DNA of 64,000 nucleotides from Scilla litardierei. Lineage: Eukaryota > Streptophyta > Magnoliopsida > Asparagales > Asparagaceae. The stretch is from assembly GCA_030789695.1 (NCBI GenBank), contig CM061132.1:166123442-166187441 (forward strand), in the 5' to 3' direction. A model generated the notes under the pieces. That model worked only from the letters and a program-made list of their open reading frames with translations. It did not search any database and was not told the origin of the DNA. Shown piece after piece: positions 11,922-22,829 of the stretch. The position numbers and the translations under genes were made by a program. The first letter of the stretch is position 1. Each line of letters opens with the position of its first letter.

Positions 11922-13229
11922 GCATAGCAAAGTGTAGTGAGCATGGCAAGTATAAATGAGCATAGTAAGAGCGTAGCTTGCAGTTTACACAATTCATGAT
12001 AGCAATAGTAGAAAGGAAAGAGAATGCCATTCAATAACTTAATCTAGTGATAAGTCCAATGTCTGAGGGCGAAAGAAACTACAATTACACCCAAACCATC
12101 GGAAGCTACCCGTGGTTCTGTACTTACGGAGACCCCATCCGGACGGCGGTCAAATTTACCAGTGGGGTAAAATCCAGCATTTCAACCTTTACTACAGTGA
12201 ACTATCCCACCCAAAAGTGTCAGTGTGTATCTATACATTTCAATGTATGCCACATGGCCCAATATTCTGTAAATGCCCAAAGGGTCCAATATTCTGTATA
12301 TGTCCCAAGGGCCCAATATTCCATATATGTCCCGAGGGCTCAAAATCATGTATTTGTATGAATGGACCATCCAAGGTAGGGTGGCACACATAATGGTACA
12401 ATATGTAATAAGAGCATTTTATGAACATTTAGGCAAGATTAACATGAACATTAAGCTATTTCCATTAATAATGATCTATTACTAACATGAAACTCAATTA
12501 TCATTAGCATTAACAAACCATCACCATTAACAAACTAATTTTTCCTGAGAAAAATTAACAACATGCTTTAAGTTATTAACATGCATCATATCAGAACAAT
12601 TGGTGTATATAACCCAATTATACTGGACATGCAAGATTATGTACAGGTTAAACTTATTATGTTATTATACCAGGACATGCAAGTTAATGTTATAATTTAT
12701 AATTACATACACAGTTTATATGTTCACAAACAACGTATCAAATATGCAAGTATGCTAAATGATATGCAAACATGTTTAATATTTTAACAGCAAACCCCTC
12801 ACCAACTATATACATAATGGGGTCTCTATTGACAGCATATCAGAGAACACTAACATGTAGATCTGTAGATATAAACTGTAAATGAAGATAAGGTTCTATT
12901 CACTAATTCAAAGGTTATGTTCACTTTTTTAATGATATATTTCTGTTCTATTAACCTATAATTCAAACAATTGTTATATGAACTTTATTTGCCTCAACCA
13001 CATAAAGGCTAATATACTGGTCATATGTAATTGAGTTAATCAGTAATTAATCTTTAGCCTAAAATATTTTCACGTATGGGATATCATGATATTACATTCA
13101 ACATGTGTTATTACATATTTCATTAAACATGACACTACATTAAACATCATTCCAGATATCATGATATTATATTTTAATTTAGTAACCTAATGTCATTAAA
13201 CATTGTTAAGATTAGGTTAATATCAAATG
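11922..13229. other. AT-rich sequence without a gene
   Basis: 11930-12200 contains phrases such as GAGCATAG/GAGCATGG repeats and CCAGTGGGGTAAAATCC, which resemble LTR-internal text (compare 10560-10590) and may be a remnant of another LTR. 12400-13229 is AT-rich with many stops in all frames. Confidence 0.5.
12255..12352. repeat. 27-bp tandem repeat, about 3.5 copies
   Basis: Units start at about 12255, 12282, 12309 and 12336, of the form GGGCCCAATATTCTGTATAT followed by GTCCCAA. Because 27 is a multiple of 3 the array is open in several frames, which produces spurious short proteins. Confidence 0.9.
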
Positions 13230-13601
13230 AAATTAGTGTTATGTAACGCCAAGGGCTTAGGGAACCTATTATTCGTTGCATGGATCTGAGAAGGAAGGCG
13301 AGGGTAGGGTTCACCGGTGATGGAACCGGGATCGCCGGAAGATCGCCGGAACTCGAGAAGTCAATGGGATCTTGTTGGGGCATTTCGTTGAACACTTGGT
13401 AGGTGACATGCTGTGAAGACGGAAGCACCGGTATTCGTGTGTCTCGCCACCATCCCAAGCCACAAGAGAAAGGAAAGCGGAAGCCCGGCGTCGCTCGTCA
13501 AAAGGGCTGCCAAAGGGGAGGAGATCCGGCCTCCATGGGCTGGCCTGCCGCCTGCCGAAGGGGTCAGCAGAGGGGTCGGACAGGGGGTTGTCATACTGAT
13601 G
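13230..13601. other. Non-copia segment fused to the 5' side of copia copy 2
   Basis: GC-richer than its surroundings and without similarity to the copia gag it abuts. It opens an artificial reading frame from 13403 that runs into gag. On the minus strand a 94-codon frame (13458-13174) contains QVFNEMPQQD, faintly like a pentatricopeptide phrase, but the rest does not fit. The junction with gag carries the 13-mer TGTCATACTGATG twice (13589-13601 and 13609-13621), which could mark a repair or recombination event. Confidence 0.45.
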
Positions 13602-14116
13602 AGAAGGATGTCATACTGATGCAACAGTATCGTGAACGAAAGTTCACAAAATACTCTGAGCTTCTCTCATGCCTTCTGATGGCAGAACAGAATCGTGACC
13701 TCCTTCTGGCCACCCACAACTCACGCCCTACCGGCACTGCTCCTGCGCCTGAAGCACACCACCGCTCCTTCCAGAAGAAAAGGGGCAACTTCAAAGGCAA
13801 ACCCCAGAAGGGTAAGACCATGAAGAAGCAGGCTCGAGGACCCCCTCCAAGAAACAACCAAGAGGGAAAGAAGAAAAATGTGTGGAAAAGAAAGGACGAC
13901 AGCCAGACTTCTGCCCCCAGAAAGGACTGGGAAGATAAATGCCACAGGTGTGGCATGACTGGACACTGGTCCAGAAATTGTCGTACCCCACGCCACCTTC
14001 AGGAGTTGTACAAAGCAAGCCAGAAGCAAGCTGAGATAAACCTGGCGGTTCAAGAAAACCTGGCACCAATCAGGTTCATCGCTGAGGACTTCTCCAACGA
14101 TGACCTGCTCGACTGA
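13602..14116 (+). pseudogene. gag: Ty1/copia gag, copy 2 (5'-truncated)
   Basis: Starts within Gag at the ILMQQYRERKFTKYSELLS region and is then open to its natural stop TGA at 14114-14116. The lysine-rich linker and CCHC knuckle (CHRCGMTGHWSRNC) match copy 1 exactly at the knuckle. The N-terminal half of Gag, the leader, the primer site and the 5' LTR are all missing and replaced by unrelated DNA. This copy therefore cannot make normal Gag. Confidence 0.85.
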
Positions 14117-14278
14117 GGACATTTATCTACTTTATATGCATTGTAATTTTTCCTTTTGAGAAACAATTTATCTGCTTATCTCTGGCATGTTTAAGTACTT
14201 TTCAGACATCAAAATAATTATTCGTAGTATATTCCTTTGTGTTTGTGCCTTATACTGCGACATTTTCTTTTAAATTAG
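14117..14278 (+). other. AT-rich gag-pol spacer of the copia element
   Basis: 162 nt between the gag stop and the pol ATG, ending in a pyrimidine-rich TTTTCTTTTAAATTAG directly before ATG. Copy 1 has an equivalent 126-nt spacer (7650-7775) that also ends in AG before ATG. The ends look like a 3' splice site. See findings. Confidence 0.65.
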
Positions 14279-17200
14279 ATGGACTTTAAATGCCTAGTGG
14301 ACAGTGCCTCTACGCACACGATCCTCCAAGACACCTGCTTTTTTCAAAGCATTAATAAATACGATGGCACCGTAAATACAATTTCTGGTCCATCAAGTAT
14401 CATTGAAGGATCAGGGGAAGCACATTTTATGCTCCCCAACAGTACAAAACTACTTATAAAAGATGCCCTTCTCTCCCCCAGCTCGCATAGAAACCTGTTA
14501 AGCTTTAAAGATATCCGCTTAAACGGATACCACCTAGAAACGGTGAGCAAAGGAAACAATGAATACCTTGATGTAACGTCTCATAAAAACGGTGCTAAAA
14601 ACACCGTCGAACGTTTTGAGGGACTCCCGTCGGGTCTCTACCACACAAGGATCAGAGCAATGGAAGCAAACACACTGGAGCACCAGAAGTGCCAAAATCA
14701 ACCAGAATTCAAACTCTGGCACGATAGACTAGGACACCCTGGAAGGAATATGATGTGTCGCATCATATCCCAATCCCGTGGAATTAATCCGAAAAGCCTG
14801 ACGCTACTTCGGAAGGGTGCAAATCCTTGTCCCCCTTGTTACAAAGGGAAATTGATTACGAGACCATCCACCCTGAAGGTGGACTCTGAGTCTCCAAGCT
14901 TCCTAGAGAGAATACATGGTGACATTTGCGGGCCTATTCACCCCGCAAGTGGACCATTTCGGTACTACATGGTACTAATCGACGCATCTTCAAAATGGTC
15001 GTATGTGTGCCTCTTGTCCACCCGCAACGTAGCCTTTGCAAAGCTACTTGCACAAATTATAAAATTACGGGCACATTTCCCAGACAACCAGATCAAGAAA
15101 TTGCGTCTGGACAATGCTGGGGAATTCACCTTACAAGTCTTCCTAGACTACTGCCAAGCAACCGGCATAGAAGTTGAACATCCTGTAGCTCATGTTCACA
15201 CCCAGAACGGGTTAGCCGAATCTCTCATAAAGAGACTACAATGGATCGCTAGACCATTGTTAATGCAATGCCAGTTGCCGGTATGTGCATGGGGACATGC
15301 CATACTGCACGCTGCATCGCTGATAAGATTACGACCGTCAGGTAGTCAATCTTATTCTCCGATGCAACTTGCATATGGGAACCCGCCCGATATCTCTCAC
15401 TTGAGGATATTCGGATGTGCTGTCTATGTCCCCATAGCACCACCGTAGAGAACCAAGATGGGTCCTCAACGGCGTCTTGGTATCTATATTGGCTTCGACT
15501 CACCATCGATCATTATATACCTCGAACCCCTTACAGGGGACGCCTTTAAAGCACGTCTAGCAGATTGTGAGTTTGATGAAAGCATTTTTCCGAAACTAGG
15601 CATTAACACACAGAAGGCAGAAGCTTCAAAGACCATTACATGGGACACAAAGACTTTATCCCATTTTGATCCACGCACAAATCAATGTGAAGAAGAGATC
15701 CTGAAGATCCTTCAAATTCAGAACACAGTTCACATTTTACCGGATAAATTCACTGACAACCAGAAGATTGTCAGATCACACGTCCCTGCTGCAAATACGC
15801 CAGCTAGGATTGACATACCCAAAGATGGATGCAATCCACCTGCAGCAGAAGTAGCCGTACCTCAACAAAAAAGAGGACGACCCCCAGGCTCCAAAGATAA
15901 GAATCCTCGAAAGAGGAAAAATCCTGGAGCAACAATAACGATACCACCACAGGATGCTGAGCTCAGCCCAGCTACCTCTCCACTCCTAACAACCCCTGAA
16001 GAGGAAAATATAGGAAAACTTTCATTAAACTATGTACGTACCGGGGAGGTACTGGACAGAAAAAGCACAATCATCGATGATAACTTCGCGCTCATTATTG
16101 CCACTCACGTCACTGAATACGACGATGAGACCGATCCACGCTCTCTAGCAGAATGTAAACGCAGAGAGGATTGGCCAAAGTGGAACGAGGCAATAGGAGT
16201 AGATCTGGACTCACTCTCAAAGCGCAAAGTTTTTGGACCTGTAGTCCTAACACCAAAAGGTGTTAAACCTGTGGGATATAAATGGGTATTCGTGAGAAAA
16301 AGAAACGAGAATAATGAGATCGTGCGCTATAAAGTGCGCCTTGTTGCACAAGGTTTTTCCCAACGACCAGGAATAGACTATGACGATACCTATTCCCCGG
16401 TCATGGATGCGATCACTTTCCGTTTCATTATCGGCCTATCCACGAAGGAAGGTCTGGATATGCAGCTCATGGACGTTGTGACTGCATACCTATACGGAAA
16501 TATAGATAAGGACATCTATATGAAAATCCCAGACGGATACAAACTATCGACAAAAATGACAGAAAGACCTCGGGACGTCTATTCCGTCAAACTCCAGAGA
16601 TCACTGTATGGTCTAAAACAGTCAGGTAGAATGTGGTACAACAGACTGAGTGAATTCCTAGTGCAACAAGGATTCACAACAAATGAAGTCTGCCCTTGCA
16701 TCTTCATACGAGCAAAGGGAACAAGATTCGTAATTATCGCCGTCTACGTAGACGACTTGACCATCATCGGATCTCCTGCAGAGATAGATGAGATATCCAA
16801 AAGTCTCACACAGACTTTTGAGATGAAAGACCTCGGCAAAACGAAGTTTTGCCTAGGCCTACAAATTGAACACTTAAGCGGAGGAATCCTGTTGCACCAA
16901 TCGACATATACAAAGAAAGTGCTGAAAAACTTTCTTATGGACAAATGTCATCCGCTTAGCACACCAATGGTCGTCAGATCATTGGATGTTGAAACAGACC
17001 CCTTCCGACCGCTGGAAGAGGGGGAGGAAACATTGGGTCCTGAAGTACCCTACTTAAGTGCAATTGGAGCACTCCTATACCTGGCAAACTGCACGCGTCC
17101 CGATATAGCGTTCGCAGTAAATCTACTAGCCAGATACAGTTCAGCCCCCTCAAAGCGCCACTGGAACGGAGTGAAACAACTTCTGCGATACCTCCAAGGG

Positions 17201-17749
17201 TCTGTAGACATGGGACTGTACTTCAAGAAAGGTGTATCCACCGACCTGGTCGGTTACGCAGATGCGGGATACAGGTCCGACCCACATACCGCAAAGTCCC
17301 AGACCGGTTTCGTATTCACATATGGTGGGACGGCCATCTCATGGAGATCCGTGAAGCAGACATCCACAGCGACCTCATCCAACCACTCCGAGCTCATCGC
17401 GATCCACGAAGCTAGCAGAGAATGCTTCTGGCTTCGATCAGTCATCAACCACATCCTCAAGACCACCGGCCTGAAGACGGGAGATCTTGGGCCAACCACC
17501 ATGTACGAAGACAATGCTGCCTGCATCGCTCAACTACGAGGTGGCTACATCAAAGGTGACAGGACGAAGCACATTTCCCCCAAGCTCTTCTGGACGCATG
17601 AACAGCAAGTGGACAACCAGATCGACATCCAGCAGATCCAGTCCTGCAACAACCTGGCTGACCTATTCACTAAAGCTTTGCCTCGCAGTACCTTTAGAAA
17701 ACTTGTACTAGGAATTGGGATGAGACAGCTGAGAGATGTACAAGCCTGA
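14279..17749 (+). pseudogene. pol: Ty1/copia pol, copy 2: protease-integrase-RT-RNase H with one stop
   Basis: One frame of 1,157 codons interrupted only by TAG at 15446-15448; the sequence on both sides is in the same frame. Order: protease (CLVDSASTHTIL), GAG-pre-integrase zinc site (HDRLGHPG ... CPPC), integrase core with D (IHGDICG), D (LRLDNAGEF) and E (NGLAESL), reverse transcriptase (ARLVAQGFSQ-like RLVAQGFSQRPGIDYDDTYS, catalytic VYVDDLTIIG), and RNase H (GYADAGYRSD, SNHSELIAIHEA, YEDNAACIA). The end (ADLFTKALPRSTFRKLV) is standard for plant copia elements. All catalytic residues I can locate are present. With a 5'-truncated gag and a nonsense codon at the end of the integrase core, it is non-functional as it stands, but the decay is recent compared with copy 1. 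Confidence 0.93.
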
Positions 17750-18103
17750 AGCTTGTACTTATCAGGGGGAGTTAACGTAGTGCTGTACTCTTTTTCCTTG
17801 GCTGTTGGTTTTTTCCACTGTGTTTTCCACAGTTAAAGGTTTTAACGAGGCAGCCACATTAACTCTGGATCCAGAAGTATCCACCACTGATGTTATCCAT
17901 CGATCAGGGGAAGTTATAGAGACTTGTACTCTTTTCCCTTAGCCACTGGTTTTTCCCACTGGGTTTTCCTTGGCAAAGGTTTTAATGAGGCAAGCACTCT
18001 TAAACTTAAAGATCCAGAAGTATCTCCAGACCCATGATCAAATAAGCTTCAGGAACCCTGAAGCGTTCACCATGGCTTACAACAATGGATGGATAAGGGG
18101 AAG
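17750..18103 (+). other. 3' untranslated region of copia copy 2 with duplicated block
   Basis: Two diverged direct copies of a block of about 110 bp (about 17770-17881 and 17912-18026), both ending in GATCCAGAAGTATC. Three polypurine-like tracts are present: ATCAGGGGGAG at 17761, GATCAGGGGAAG at 17902 and GATAAGGGGAAG at 18092. The last is followed directly by a TG-starting LTR. Confidence 0.75.
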
Positions 18104-18263
18104 TGTTATTAACGGGCTTTTGGTGGGCCTACCCGTTAGTGGGTATCCACCCATTATGTAACCCTACCACTATAAATATAGGGCTATGGTCTCCATAGCC
18201 GCCAAGTTTACAACATAAAACATAAAATCTAATAACTAAAAAGCTAAAATATTGTTGTAAACA
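18104..18263 (+). mobile_element. Probable short or truncated 3' LTR of copia copy 2
   Basis: Begins TGTTATTAACGGG immediately after a polypurine tract and contains a TATA box in ACTATAAATATAGGG at about 18170. The right end is a guess (TGTAAACA at 18263): no other LTR copy is available for comparison. Confidence 0.4.
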
Positions 18264-18662
18264 TGTAAAAATTCCAAAAAAATTTTAGAACACTTCTAAA
18301 AAAATTCAGAAATTTTAAAAACTACGAAAAAACTTTAAACAGTTACAAAGCTCTTAAGAAATAAAAATTGGCCAAATTAAAGTTTTAATTACTTTAAATA
18401 TTTAATTGTATATGTTAATGTTAGTATGTAGTAACTTACTTACAATACAAGAAAAATCTTAATTTTTTTCAGAAAAAGTTTAATCCCGAAATTCGCGAAG
18501 GTCCCGGGTTGAACCTTTAAATTTTATTAATTGAAATTTTTTTGAGCGGTGGACATACGTTGGCCAGCCTAACCCCTCATACATTGGCAAAAAAAAGAAA
18601 CTAATACATGTTATAAACTGCTAATACAAGTAAGTAAATATATCAAGTCTCTGCTGCTGCTT
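18264..18662. other. AT-rich sequence, no gene seen
   Basis: Runs of A and T with the phrase AGGTCCCGGGTTGAACC at about 18498. It probably includes the left end of the hAT element, but I could not place its terminal repeat. Confidence 0.4.
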
Positions 18663-20841
18663 CTACCTCTTCTTCTTCAGAGTCTTCAGACAGGTCGGTC
18701 TGATATTGGGTTCTCGATCAGCCCTGAACCAATCCTTCGCACAAACCGACGCTTCTACTATATCTGGCTTCAGCCGTGACCTCGTGCTGCTAAGAACACG
18801 ACTACCTGCACTAAAAGCAGACTCTGAAGCAATATTGGATATGGGTACGGCTAACAAATCACGAGCCATCATGGAAAGAATTGGATAACTATTCTTATAT
18901 TGTTTCCACCATGACAGAACATCAAAACCCTCATTATTCAAGTCTTCTTCAGAAAATAAATAAGAACTTGACAAATACCTAGACAGTTCATTAGCTGTGT
19001 CTGATGTTTTTTGCTTCTTCTTGCACATAATAAGGCGGACTCTGCTTGGAGCACTTGAAGATGCTTGAACATTAGATGTTTGTGTAGAACTACCATATCG
19101 TGTCTCATTTACAGTAAAAAGTGATCTTAAGCTATTCTTAAAACTAGCTTTGTGTTGTTCTGCTTCATCTTGAAGGTTCATGTTTTCGTAATAGGTATCT
19201 AAGAAGTCAAGTACTACATCCTCTTTAAACCGGGGATCTAAAACCTTCGCTATAGAGTATAGCAAAGGAACAGGATTCCAATACTTACGGAGTTTAATCT
19301 CCATCTGTTCTATCATTGCCTTAAGGTCTGGAGTCCTAATGGTGTCATTATCTCTATGTTTTTGTATGACTTCAGAGATCACTGCTAATTGGTCTAAGCC
19401 TAGAACTGAAGTAGAGTAATACATACCAGAAAACTTGTTTGTTGTCAAGTAGAAAATTTCAAAAAATTCATAAAGTTCATCAATAATAAGCCACTCATAA
19501 TCACTAATTTCATAATCACTATCATTTGCAAGGTATGCACTTGCAAACTCAGTAAGTTGGGTTCTATTTTGTCTAATACAACGTATCATTAGATACGTTG
19601 AATTCCGGGGACACTAAATTTAAATGCCCTATAAGGCAGTTGGTTACTACGATAAAACTGCTTATATTCTCTCTTTTTTGTGAACTAGTTGTAATTAAAA
19701 GCATAAGGTTTCTAGGTTTTTCCAGATAAACAGAAGTAAGTTTTAGCCCATCCTGAACTACTAAGTTTAAAACATGGCATGCACAACGTTGATGAAAAAT
19801 TAAACCATCTAGATCTGGGTTCCATTGACGTTGCAAAAAAGAAATGGCTAAAGTATTATTCGAAGCATTATCAAAAGTAATTGATACAATTTGTTTCTCA
19901 ATATCATAATCATGACAAATATTTTGCAAAGTTCTACCAATGTGTGCACCCTTGTGTGCATGCTCTAACACCTTAAAACCTATAATTCTTTTCTGAATGA
20001 TATAATCATCGTCTGTAAAATGGACCGTAATACACAGGTATGATGAACCCCATTTTGTAGTCCATATGTCAGAAGTTAAAGAAATTCTAGATTCTAAATT
20101 AAGAAAAATCTGATACAATTTTGCCTGTCCATCATGAAACATATTCATACAATCTTTTCTAAGGGTGTGCCTAGATAATTTTCTAAATGCAGGGTTAAAT
20201 GCATTTTGCTGTAATCGCTCAAAGTCTGGGCTTTCAGCATAATTTAGAGGTTGTTCTCTGCATAACACAAATCTCGCCATCTCTTTTCTCATATTTTCAA
20301 CAGAATATAAGAAAGGAGTAAGAGAGGAAGATGATGAAGATAAATTTAATGTTGCTTGTCTAGCATCTTTTTTAACATGCGATTTCATGTGTCTTAGCAG
20401 ATGCGAAGTGCCGGCAGTATGTGCGGCAGCAAAACTAGTTCTACATATCTTACAGAATGCACGAATTTGTTCGATGCCATTACTGTCTTTTACCATTTCA
20501 CGTGAAAAGTGCTCCCAAACACCGGACTTTTGTCCTTTCTTTTGGGTTTGTGTAGAAGGTGCAGCATGTGAAGCAGTGGTAGATGTTTGTGCCGGTGAAC
20601 TTGTGTACGTGTGAGCAGTATGCGAGAAAGGTGAATGTGCAGGTGGTGGCATGACGGGGCTAGGATTATTACTAGCCACAAAGTTATCTGGTTCTTGTGT
20701 TTCAATATTTGCTATATCAGGATTAAAACCAGCCCCTACGTTACCACGTAGTAAATCAGCATAATATTCATAATCGGCAGTATTAGTATCATCATCTATA
20801 TTAAAATTCATATTTATCTTCCTAGACGGCGGTCTTGACAT
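18663..20841 (-). pseudogene. hAT transposase, broken in two frames
   Basis: 5' part 20841-19573, 3' part 19589-18663. The N-terminal part has a BED zinc finger (WEHFSREM, then CKIC and HLLRHMKSH at residues about 108-155) and the RNase H-like fold with its first two acidic residues (LTSDIWTTKWGSSY, then SITFDNASNN) and the CACHVLNLVVQDGL signature. The C-terminal part has the hAT dimerisation domain (WWKQYKNSYPILSMMARDLL, ASESAFSAG). Together they cover a RICESLEEPER-type transposase of about 700 residues. Between the halves there is a frameshift in an A-rich tract, and the conserved RWNSTY-type segment is missing after FKFSVP. At that point lies the palindrome at 19579-19600. The encoded enzyme is certainly inactive. 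I could not pair terminal inverted repeats. Confidence 0.88.
19579..19600. repeat. Palindrome at the hAT deletion point
   Basis: CAACGTATC - ATTA - GATACGTTG, 9-bp perfect arms, exactly where the transposase loses its conserved RW region. It may be a repair scar or an excision footprint. Confidence 0.75.
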
Positions 20842-21390
20842 TATGCTAATCTAAACTTTATACTACAGAAACATGTTTGAGCCTTTGAGGATGACCCGAG
20901 TTGTAGAGACCGGACGCAGCGAATTTGAGTAGCGAATTGGAGTTGCGAGAGTTGCGAGACGGTTGACGATAGTCGCGAGATTGACGACTGTAGAGACGGT
21001 AGTAGCGAGAGTTGTAAAACACCGGGTAGAGCCGTAGAGAGGTGTTTAGAGAATTAGAGTTTAGAGATTTTGTGAGGGAAGAGATGAGTGTAGAGATTTT
21101 GTGAGAGAAAAGAGATGGGGAGGGGGGGTTTTTTATAGAAGAAATTAGGATTAAAAAAAATTAAAAAAAATGTGGTCGTTGCCAAACGGGCAAATTTTTG
21201 CCCGTTTGGCAACGGCTCCAAAAGAGCCGTTGCGTTGCGGCGCCCCGGGCCGGGCCGGGCCCGGTCCCGGGCCAGGGGGACCCAGCCCGGCCCTGGGGCC
21301 GGGCCCGGGCCGCAGCCCGGCCCGGGTTTAGGAACCCGGGCCCGGGCCGGGCCGGGCCGCCGGGCCTGGCGGGCCCCGGGCCCAATTTAC
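20842..21390 (-). other. 5' flank of the hAT transposase with CCGGGC-rich array
   Basis: 20842-21160 is purine-rich on the plus strand with repeated GTTGCGAGA/GTAGAGA phrases, forming the leader of the transposase. 21239-21386 is a dense array of CCGGG and GGGCC words. GC-rich subterminal repeats of this kind are common in hAT elements. The duplicated host locus starts right after it (about 21400), so the element's right end should lie near 21386-21399. Confidence 0.5.
21177..21231. repeat. Two adjacent perfect hairpins in the hAT flank
   Basis: First: CGTTGCCAAACGGGCAAA (21177-21194), 2-nt loop, then its exact reverse complement to 21214. Second, overlapping its end: AACGGCTC - CAAAA - GAGCCGTT (about 21211-21231). 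Confidence 0.9.
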
Positions 21391-21399
21391 TCCATGAGC

Positions 21400-22611
21400 T
21401 GTAGCCCTAGCTCGCGCTCTCCTCTTGCCCTAGCTGCAGCCCTAGCCCGCACTCTCTGCTCGTCCTAGCTCGTGATCTCCTCTAATCTCCTCACCCCCTC
21501 TCAGCCCACGCATCACAGGGATCTTCCAGCGTACTTAGCTCTTCTCCTCCCTTCTTCTCCATCTCCCAAATTTGAAGGTAAAATTTGAGGGTAAGTTTGC
21601 TGCAAGTAGGTTAAGGGGTTTTTTCTCCAACGATAAAGTTGTGGTCTTTGATGATAAAGTTGCGATCTTTGATGGGTTGTCACGAGAAATTTTCATGTTT
21701 CATGTTCTTACATTCTATAAGTTTTACAGGGGAGCAAATGGATGCCTTTGTAGCTTCAGTTGCACCAATGCTACTGTAAGTACCCTTGGAAATCGTGTCT
21801 TTGATTTGAAATCGTTAGTCACAACCATCATCAATGCTAAAGGTATGCGGATTTTCAACACAAAGACATCATCGCAAACTATGTATGGTAAAAGTTAGGC
21901 ACAAAAAATCCTGCACTCTTAATACTTTGAAATTTGTTGTCATACAAGTTTATTCCTCAAACATCATATCATTGTATCAATCAAAGCTTGATATCGATGC
22001 AATCTGATTTGTTGCTTGAACATGTAGCCTTTGCAGGAGAATCCATGCTCTATGTGGATGGACACATAATTTTGCGCTTTGAGAGCTCACGAAGAAAAAC
22101 CACTCACTCCCATTTTCGTTGGTCCTTGGTCCATGGCCTGCAAGCTCTATCAACTTTGCTCACCATAGGTATGCTCAGATATATACTAGGCATATGAATT
22201 AGAACGAAGACTAATCTAGTCCTCTCCCTTTAGTTCCAGTTTGCATATTTCATTTTCATCCTATTCTTCGTTCTCTCACTTTCTTTCAATCAAAACATAG
22301 TCTAAAAGTTTATGGATCTTTAGTTTCATACGATATTCTATAGCATGTCACTCCTCGAGCAACTACTTGAAACTTTAGCAACCTGGGTTGTCGATTCACT
22401 GTCTCGGTTGTAATGTCCGTTCTGACATTTTGTATGTTTGATCCATTGTATCTTCTTTATGCTGCAGATTAAGAAATTTAAGGATTCTTTGGCCAAGCAC
22501 ACCACAGAAAGATGCAGCCTTGACCCGACAAAGGTCCTGGAGGAATCAGAGCTCCTAGGTCTTGCTGCAAACAAACACAAGGAATCCAGAGCCTGTATCC
22601 AACCCAGATGA
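21400..22611 (+). other. Unrecognised spliced-looking host locus, copy 1
   Basis: Its sequence is shared with 59184-64000, so it was duplicated as a unit. Good splice signals are present: TTTTACAG|GGGAGCAAATGG at 21729/21730 with donor ACT|GTAAGT at 21776; TTTGCAG at 22036 with donor ATAG|GTATGC at 22169; GCTGCAG at 22467 followed by a 48-codon open block (IKKFKDSLAKH...) to TGA at 22609-22611. The middle exon (22037-22168) is open in one frame (GESMLYVDGHIILRFESS). However, the phases of this simple three-exon model do not join into one long frame: from ATG 21738 (MDAFVASVAPML) the reading stops soon after the next junction. The locus may be non-coding, differently spliced or already decayed. 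I do not recognise a family. Confidence 0.5.
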
Positions 22612-22740
22612 AATGGCTGAAGTTGTTCCCGTAAGCACACACCTCCTCGGTCTCCCCAAGAGTCTGGGAACAACTGGTCAGAGCCGGGAAATGAGATGAT
22701 GTCGATGATCAAAGAAATGATTCTTTTAGTTAGCTTTGTT

Positions 22741-22829
22741 GACTTGTGATATGCATGTCTTACTAGAGCTTCTTCATGACTTGTGATATGCATGTCTTAC
22801 TAGAGCTTCTTCATGACTTGTGATATACA
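22741..22829. repeat. 37-bp tandem repeat, about 2.4 copies
   Basis: GACTTGTGATATGCATGTCT... repeats at 22741, 22778 and 22815, in the 3' part of the duplicated locus. Looser AAATGGAAATTGTAAATGG repeats follow to about 22985. Confidence 0.85.

Noticed and set aside
12047..12485. Overlapping frames of 70-100 codons over the 27-bp repeat
   Set aside because: The repeat length is a multiple of three, so frames stay open trivially; composition and repeats explain them.
13174..13458. Minus-strand frame with QVFNEMPQQD suggesting a pentatricopeptide repeat protein
   Set aside because: A single ten-residue phrase; the following residues do not continue the repeat and there is no second repeat.
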